Shown here: positions 57,036-64,000 of the stretch, in pieces
Numbering within the stretch: position 1 is the first letter of the stretch
Layout: each line of letters starts with the position of its first letter
Source of the DNA: Nephrocerus scutellatus
Taxonomy: Eukaryota > Arthropoda > Insecta > Diptera > Pipunculidae
NCBI GenBank assembly: GCA_947095585.1
Contig: OX352761.1
Coordinates: forward strand, 95,933,333 to 95,997,332
Length of the DNA: 64,000 bases
Direction of reading: 5' to 3'
The notes under the pieces: model-generated
Told to the model about the DNA's origin: nothing
Databases searched by the model: none
The model's input: only the letters and a program-made list of their open reading frames with translations
Program-made: the position numbers and the translations under genes

Positions 57036-57085
57036 AAAGAGCAACCCATAAAAATGTTTCGTGTAAATTCTCTACAAATAGAGAA
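57036..57085 (+). mobile_element. Minimal family E remnant (E5)
   Basis: GCAACCCATAAAAATGTTTCGTGTAAATTCTCTA is directly followed by CAAATAGAGAACC, so the 5' and 3' subterminal repeats lie four bases apart and the internal units are absent. Confidence 0.55.
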
Positions 57086-58225
57086 CCGGAAGTTAAAGCT
57101 CCTTTAGTACCAGACTTTCGTAATACGAATTTAATCGTATGCGTGTCTAATCGCAATGCAAACTGAAAATAGTGCAGTGAAATACCTGACCGAGACAGAA
57201 AGTGGTGGCTTGACTTTCCTGTTTTTTCACATGCTGTTCCTTGAGATTGTTTTGCAAATACAGGACAGACCGATGACCCTTATTTCCAAATTTGTCGTCA
57301 AATGTCTTTTTTTTTTTGCATTAACATCAACGAACAAAATATAAAATTATAACTAGTTTACTGTTTTCGATTTCCATTGTTGGAAATTTTGTTCAGTGCG
57401 ATATGGAAAATTTCCTTCAATTTTGTGAATTCTTCTATTTGTAAAAATTTCATCGATCCAGCAAAATTGTAAATTGTCATTTGTTATTCTATCAAAATTA
57501 CAATTAAAACTAAATCTATTAAGATCTTTATTTATTATTAATTATCAAATGCAATCTTAAAATGAGTTGCTCTGAATTTTAAGAATTTTTAACTAACAAT
57601 AATACATTGGTTCGAATGCCGATCTGTGAAGCTGTGTCGTAATCAATTTTTTTACCACTTCACGCTTAATGCAAAGTTGTGGTTAAGCACACGGCAAAAT
57701 TTGTTCATATGATATTTTTGTTATCACAAGTCATTCATTCTGTGAAGCGCCATTGAATAAATATGAAGCTTGCAATACGAAAATTACAGCAGTTAACCAA
57801 TTATCACTTAGTACTTTTCTAGAACATGCTGCCGACGCATACTGATTATACTGATACGTGAAGTGATAAGATGAAAAATTGCTATGAGAACTGAAATGAT
57901 ATTTTATTTATTACTTATTACAGATGTTATAAAAAAATTCTATTAATATTCGTCATAACAAAATATTGCTTTTATGTAGTTTTTTTAGTCTATTTACAAA
58001 ATCACATCTAAAGAATTTATTATTTTATTTTAGTTTTTTTATTCTAGTTTTTGTTTTTACTTAACTTTTATTGTAATAATTTGTAATAATAATAGTAATA
58101 AGCTTATAAATCATTCCTTTTTGTTCTGCTTCGAACAAATCGTAGTATTGAAATTACTCAGAAAAACACAAAATTTAAGATACCCAGAAAACATGTTTTT
58201 TCGACTTTTAGACACTTTAGGCATT
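57086..58225. other. No gene recognised
   Basis: AT-rich, T-rich tracts. The ORF 57156-57344 has no motif. Confidence 0.5.
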
Positions 58226-58515
58226 AAAAAAAAACAACCCATAAAAATTAAAATTTTTCATGTAAATTCTCTAATAGTGTTTAAAATTTGAAGGAAATCG
58301 AGCTAATTTTTAAAAAAAAGTACATGGGCACCACTTGGGTCTCAGGGCTTGAAATTTTTACAAAAAGTGTTATACATTGGAGATAAACATGTTATAAAAT
58401 TCAAAGAAAATCGGGTTAATTTTTTAAAAAAATTTGTATAGGGCCCCACGACCCCGGGGTATTACGGTCCCGGGGCCCGGGTTTCCGAAATTTTTATTAA
58501 AAGTCAAGCCCATAT
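58226..58515 (+). mobile_element. Family E repeat, copy E6
   Basis: It begins AAACAACCCATAAAAATTAAAATTTTTC, then GTAAATTCTCTAATAG, and holds two internal units (blocks AAAATTTGAAGGAAATCGAGCTA and AAAATTCAAAGAAAATCGGGTTAA with GGGCACCACTTGGGTC and GGGCCCCACGACCCCGGGG). It ends in a GC-rich CCCGGGGCCCGGG segment without the 3' repeat. Confidence 0.75.
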
Positions 58516-58764
58516 TCAAACTGCTGCATCAGCAATTGTCTAATATAATGTAGATGTCGCGTACATCGCAAATACAAACTAATGTTATGTCATTTACACC
58601 AACTTCCAGATCCGCATCATCGCATCCGCATCAATATAATTTTTTACCCGCCTAAAGAAATATAAATTCAAAAATTTTTTTGTTCTAAAAAAATTGAAAT
58701 CTACAAATAATTTAATACAACCTTAATTAAGATATTTAAATAAAAGGAAAGTGTATATATAAAA

Positions 58765-59280
58765 AAACAACCCATAAAAATTAAAATTTTTCTTGTAAAT
58801 TCTCTAATCGGAGATACACACACACACACACACTGCGTGCTCGTCTTGTGGCAAAATCATCCACGAAATGACGCAGCGGCAGCGAACAGCGCTGCTCACA
58901 AAGCACAGAGCTCAGACTTCTTCGTGATCTGATGCGTTATAGCGATATTTTAAAATTGTATATTGGGGTCCCCAAGGGGCCGATCGCTCCAAATTTTTAC
59001 AAAAAGTATTTTCCGTCGAAGACACACATGTGTACAAAATTTAAAGAAAATCGGGTAAATTTTGTAAAATATTTGTATGGGAGCGGCCCGAGGGGCCTCA
59101 AATTTTAATAGAAAGTGTTGTCTTGGGAGATATACATGTGTGCAAAATTTCAATAAAATCGGGCTGTAGGAAGTGCGTTAAAAATTGATCACAAGATTTG
59201 GCCAGCCAGCCAGCCAGTCAGCCAGCCACGGGCAAGTGAAGTTAATATAGAGAATTTAAAAATATATGTTACCTACAGGT
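58765..59280 (+). mobile_element. Family E repeat, copy E7, both subterminal repeats present
   Basis: TAAATTCTCTA (58796-58806) is exactly inverted in TAGAGAATTTA (59248-59258). The start also has the CAACCCATAAAAATTAAAATTTTTC lead shared by E1 and E6. It contains a (CA)n tract at 58815-58832, an unrelated GC-rich segment (58833-58940), then internal units with ATACACATGTGTGCAAAATTT and AAATCGGG blocks, and a GCCAGCCAGCCAGTCAGCC tract before the 3' end. No ORF. It is the structural reference for this non-autonomous family. Confidence 0.8.
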
Positions 59281-60612
59281 GTAATACCATAATGAGCAGG
59301 TTTCCATAATATTTTGGAAGTCGCCAGACGTCACCATACAAATTGTTTTAACAAGTCTCATGGTTTTATGTATTTTTCATACTTTTTTAATTGGACATTT
59401 GGACATTTTGGTCAGGGGGTACCCATACAAATATTCTTCCAAATTTTATGTTTGCACAAATTGTACATAATTTTTATGTAATGACCTCCTTAAAGTTTGC
59501 GAACGAACACGAACCCGTAATAACTTGGGACGGGACCCATGTCTCAATGGACCCCATATAAAAAAAATTATAAGATTTCTATGAGATATCTAGGGTCTAG
59601 AATAAAAGCACAAATCCCCTCATTGCTCCCTAATTTGCGCTGGCAGCTGTGTGAAGTTCCACCGAACTAATGGCGCTTCGCTACCCGAACAGCTATTAAT
59701 TAAATAAAATAAATGTTTTGATCGATATTAAATAAAATAAAAGAATATATTGAGAAAAAAAGTCCATTTATATATGTAAGTATGTACAAACATTGCTCGT
59801 AAGTTTCTTTATTCTCTTAATAATTTAGTTTGAATCATTCAAAAAAAATTAATCTTTTCAAAAAATACTTGGATGGAAGTAAAATGATAACATCTGTTTC
59901 ATGGTTTTAAAATAAAAAGTGTCAAAAAATTCTAGCAAAAAAAATAGAGTTATACGTTAATACGAGTATATTGTCTCTCTAGTTCTGAAAAACACAAACA
60001 TCATAATTACAATTCACTTTTCAGGAAAACACTTGATTTTTTTCCTGGAAAAATAAGTAAACAACAGCACTACGGTCTCAATATTCAACAGAGAAGTTGA
60101 ACAGCCATTGAAAGTAAATTGAAGTAAAACTTACCTAACAACAACAAAAACATTGCAGGCATACGATGTTCTTACTTGTATTGCCATTTTTGGTTAAATT
60201 TAGTCAAGCTTGTCGAGTTATTGTTACCTTATTGTTACGACTAACTGTGTGGCTGAAAATATTTTCTGGGTGCAGTTTACAGATCGTCTTGCGTAAAAAT
60301 ACGCTTATGATATTCAGTAGGATATTCGCATGATCTGTAACCTCAGTCTTAGTCAATTTCATTTCCAAATTTTAAGTTAATGAAGCATTCTAAAAATTAA
60401 GATTTAAATCTATAAATTTATTAACCTATACACATTAGCACACCCATAAGACTGAGTTGGGTATATATTGAGATAATTCAGCGTTACACGTTTATGATTA
60501 AGTCATTCAACCATGATAAATATGATTATGTGGTCCAAATACATTTATTGGGATTATAACGCGCAGTATTAACTGAGTATGATATTTTTGAAACATTATT
60601 TGAATTTGTTTA
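59281..60612. other. No gene recognised
   Basis: A tentative Helitron-like end (TTCGCTACCCGAACAGCTATTA, near 59670-59695) resembles the 56630-56648 terminus but is degraded. Otherwise AT-rich. Confidence 0.4.
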
Positions 60613-60755
60613 AGAGTTCTCAATTCGCCGTTCGGATCCGGCCTTAAATTGTAGGTCCCTTCCATTTGTGTCCAAAAATATACATGCACAATACAAATGG
60701 CCGCGAAAAGCTAGGCCTTAGACCGCAACGGTCTGTCGCGATGAATATTATTTAA
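60613..60755 (+). mobile_element. tRNA-derived SINE, 5'-truncated copy
   Basis: TTCGCCGTTCGGATCCGGCCTTAAATTGTAGGTCC and the following body match the SINE at 48430-48574 (AAATGGCCGCGAAAAGCTAGGCC, CCGCAACGGTCTGTCG). The tRNA-like head with its promoter boxes is missing, so it should not be transcribed. It ends in AATATTATTTAATT. Confidence 0.85.
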
Positions 60756-60762
60756 TTAAGTC

Positions 60763-60890
60763 CAAAATAGCATTTTTTATATTCGGCTTGTGACGTGTGG
60801 CGCGTTTGAAGGTTAGAAATGCCACGAGGTCCTTTTAAACCACCTTTCGCACGACCTAGAGGGCTGACATTTTGTGAGCAAATCAATGTT
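60763..60890 (-). repeat. Family M minisatellite unit, reversed
   Basis: On the minus strand it contains CTCTAGGTCGTGCGAAAGGTGG, TTTAAAAGGACCTCGTGG, CACGTCACAAGCCGAATATAAAAAATGCTATTTTGGACTT, matching 40390-40680. Adjacent to the SINE fragment. Confidence 0.75.
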
Positions 60891-63800
60891 GGGGCCCGCG
60901 TGTGACAACTTCATATTGAATGTCATTAAGTTCATTTTGTTTTATAATAAATTTCGCCTAAAAAACCGAGTTTTCAAATAGTCTTGATACACTCAACTTT
61001 TTGAAACAGTTTTCAATTAATATCGGCTTTACTTACCATCAATAATCTTTGATCATGTGTAATGCATTAAAAAGAGTTAGTGATTTAGCATATTTAAAGA
61101 TACAGCAGCTACCGAGGCTCTCATGTTGTTGAACCATAAAGAAAGTGCACGTTCCACCTTACTGCATGCTTATTTTCTGTCCCACTTGGATTTTATGCTA
61201 CATGTTTTGGATTTGTCCAAAGGATTTGCTTTTGCTGTATAAAACTGTTGACTTTGACCATCCAAATTTCTTACATAGTTGAATGAGCTTACTTTTGCTC
61301 AATTTTTGTGTTTAGGCGCATTAAACCGGGCAAAAATTATGCAGAAAAAGACAACGCAATTAACCGGGAAGCGCAATTAAGCGGGAAACGCATTAAGCGG
61401 GGCTCAATTCAAGGGGGAATATGTACTGGTTTATAACTCTGTTGAATGTTTGTCAATCACTGAATTGGCATACTAATAATTTTTCATCTCCGCTCCAGAA
61501 TCACAATAGTACCTGCGTGCGTGAGTGAGTAATTCGTAGACCGTGGCAATCAGTATAGATCATCATAATAGTCGTACCATTCAAAATCGCCCCCCACGAA
61601 ATCTTCCTCCAAAAATCGACACACCCCAACCCCACCACCGATATATCAAATATATGTTATTTATATTAAAAATGTTATTTCAGAGAAACGATGTTATAAT
61701 GACCCTGTGATAAAATGAAGACATCTTTCCAAAAACACGACTAAACGGTATTTTTAAAGTTTCCCAAAAGGTAAATCACATTGACGTAAATGACTGCATT
61801 AACGATTTCCTCGTATAAGTAGCGAGCGAATAAGTACTATTTTGGTGAAATCCTTCGAAATCTTCGTCACGCATTACAATGAAAAAAAAACATTTCGTTT
61901 GAACAGATGCTTCTGACAATCATAATGGCAGTGAAGCCCAAATCGAAGCAAATGGCAGCCAAAACACACGTGAATCGAAACTCTTGACAACATCATTTTT
62001 TATGTTTCATCTAACGAATTCCTTTTTACTCGTATCAGTCGCAGATTACTCGCAGATGGTGATACGTTTGAATAGAAAATGGCAGGTCACGATTTCCCTA
62101 AGGAATAAAAGTGGCAAAAAGTCGGATTCAGTTTTCAAGGGTCCTCACACTGAACCGCAAGCAAATTGAGAGATTGACACTCAACGATTAGGTCATGCGG
62201 TGCATTTTTGCACGGGTTGAATACAAATGATCCAGATGAAGTTTTCTTTAAAATTTCAAACAACAACAAATTCAAGGATACATTTTCGCAATATATGTAA
62301 ATATTAATAAATACTTATAGCTATTAGAGTACACACGACCTTTACCACCGATACCATGGTCGTCACCGTCTTCACGGGAACTATCAAAAACTAAGTCAAA
62401 AACTCACATCAAAGATCAGGTGCACAGCTTTTAAATTATTCAGTACTTTTCTCGACTCTGTGGGTCGGTCCTTGAACATCCAAGAGAAGGCTGGCAGTAC
62501 TGAAGATGAAGGAAACATCCGTTTGCATGCAAATCGAATGTTTCTTCTTTTCTTTTACTTAGTGAACTTTGTACCGTAGTGATACTACTTGTCACTACTT
62601 TTCTACCCTCTTGCACTTATATATGTAGTTTATTTTTCAATCTTCTACATCTACAGCAAAGCAAGATAAAATTTTATATAAATAATTCAAATAAAAATTC
62701 ATCTGAATAACAAAGCTTACAATCAGGATTTTGGGGAAAAGTTCACGGATAAGCATCTCAGGTTGTTCCGTCGACGATGATGGTGCGTCAGAAAACTACG
62801 GTGCCACAGGAAGCGCGGTCAGAATGTGAGTGAAGTGAAGAAGACAACTTTAACTATTTTGCATTAAATAAAACAAAATTCATATTACAATTTGTCAAGT
62901 TTTTTGATTTTATGTAATATTCATTCTGCCAGAAATTTCATCTTGACAATAGCGGAGCAAGTGCGATAGACATCCGACAAGGCAATGGCCAAAGCAATAA
63001 AGTTTTAGGACGTGTAATACTTCAAAGAAGCAGCGCAGCGTGTTTCACACAGACTTACTCTTGTTGGATAGTTACAGAACGCGATGCCAAGTACTTAGAA
63101 AAAAAAAGTATTAACATTTGTTCTCACACCAAGAATAGGCATATTGACATTTATTAACTTTTTTCATGCTTCGCATGTTATTAAAGCACTATTTTACACA
63201 TTTTAATTTTAAAGAAACAACTGGAGTAACATAGGAACCTTAATATGTACCCATTTTTATAGGGCTTTACAATAAAACAATTCTTTAATCGTCCCTTTTC
63301 TACTTTTCTTTGATGATGTAGATATATGCACTTAGATTTGCGGAAGATGAGTGTAGGCCAGTAAGGCGTAACTATAAGGTGGCAGGGCTGCGGATGTCTA
63401 TTCTGTCTGTCTGTTCTGAAAAATTGAGTTTAATTGATTGATTTAATTGATAAAGATTTGTTCAAAGCTTAAATTCTATTCTTTAACTATGTGTTTGATT
63501 TAAGTTGTTTTATGGAACCATTTTTGAGAAATAAAATTAAAATTCAAGTCAAAATTTTGAAAATAAAATTTAATTTTTACACAATTTTGCATTACTAAGT
63601 ACAACTTTTATTTCCAACATTAAATTTTCGTATTAATTTTTGATCAAATTCAAAAAAACCAAAAAAAAATTAAAGGGAAAACCCCGCTCATTTAATAATT
63701 GTCCTCGATCAATTTTAGAAGGCGTCCATTGGTTGTTTCATTTTTTGTCGCGGTACTTTGGTGGTGCGGGCAAGCTAGTGATGCTCGGAAAATTCCCGCA

Positions 63801-64000
63801 TTTTGTTAACCAAGAAAGTACCTATTTCTTGGCGCTGACGGGCTAGCGATGCACGATGTTAGGGTATCCCGGATGTCTATTTTTTAAGTACGGCGGGCTC
63901 TACTACGCGTCCTTCGTTTGATTTTTATGACAATTTGTCATTTGTATCTTTGATTTTTCGTAGTTTTTGGTTTACTGAACAGGCAAAGTAAAGTAAATTG
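60891..64000. other. No gene recognised
   Basis: Apart from a short array at 61317-61404, I see only short ORFs (61984-62169, 63640-63846) without motifs. AT-rich throughout. Confidence 0.5.
61317..61404. repeat. Small array of 16-17 bp units
   Basis: GCGCATTAAACCGGGCA, ACGCAATTAACCGGGAAG, CGCAATTAAGCGGGAAA and CGCATTAAGCGGGGCT are four related units, the last three contiguous (61354-61404), with a degenerate fifth possible to 61417. Confidence 0.65.

Noticed and set aside
56724..57044. 106-codon minus-strand ORF near the Helitron-like end as a Rep or helicase piece
   Set aside because: No Rep HUH motif or helicase box is present; it is an open frame in AT-rich DNA.

Overview
This window looks like repeat-rich, AT-rich intergenic or heterochromatic DNA from a fly (Diptera). 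A tephritid-like genome is my best guess, from the character of the elements rather than from any diagnostic host gene. I see no complete host gene, no rRNA, no true tRNA gene and no bacterial-style organisation. Almost everything that can be named is a decayed transposable element. The only candidate non-transposon or unclassified coding pieces are a single exon-like ORF bounded by splice signals (7301-7442) and a three-exon model (41847-42512), which may itself lie inside an unclassified DNA transposon.

Layout. 1-5770: no gene, but a repeat element with an internal ~90-110 bp minisatellite (1470-3110) and a ~370 bp tandem duplication (3245-3850). 5771-8490: an internally deleted RTE-type retrotransposon copy, the exon-like ORF, and a relic of the same RTE 3' end. 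10340-11760: a cluster of diverged local repeats. 14348-16556: the best RTE copy, with a full apurinic-type endonuclease ORF. 20715-22530: an unclassified repeat (family F) and a Jockey-type LINE carrying an inserted family E repeat. 23950-25700: an RTE reverse-transcriptase copy. 27239-31670: a three-layer nest, mariner containing a CR1-like LINE containing a second LINE in the opposite orientation. 32245-36095: further RTE pieces on both strands. 37370-40720: minisatellite, family E and family M repeats. 41140-42810: the candidate transposon with the three-exon model. 42839-44534: a complete-ended Tc1-like transposon with ~233 bp inverted repeats and a TA duplication. 46835-48612: fragments of an I/LOA-type LINE split by a Jockey-type 3' end, followed by a family E element that contains a tRNA-derived SINE. 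50120-56765: a mosaic of CR1-like copies in both orientations, interrupted by an I/LOA-type LINE with an RNase H domain and a TTAGG-like tail, by an inverted pair of family F repeats, and by Helitron ends. 57036-60890: family E copies, a second SINE and a family M unit. 60890-64000: no recognisable feature except a small 16-17 bp array.

How the parts relate. There is no operon or pathway. The elements form a stratigraphy: older elements (mariner, CR1-like) are interrupted by younger ones (opposite-strand LINE, I/LOA-type LINE, family F, SINE), and target-site duplications can be proposed at several junctions. All autonomous ORFs seen carry stops, frameshifts or deletions, so the window probably makes no active transposition protein. 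Family assignments come from protein motifs read by eye. Clade names (RTE, CR1-like, I/LOA, Jockey, Tc1, mariner) rest on general knowledge of those families and were not computed.
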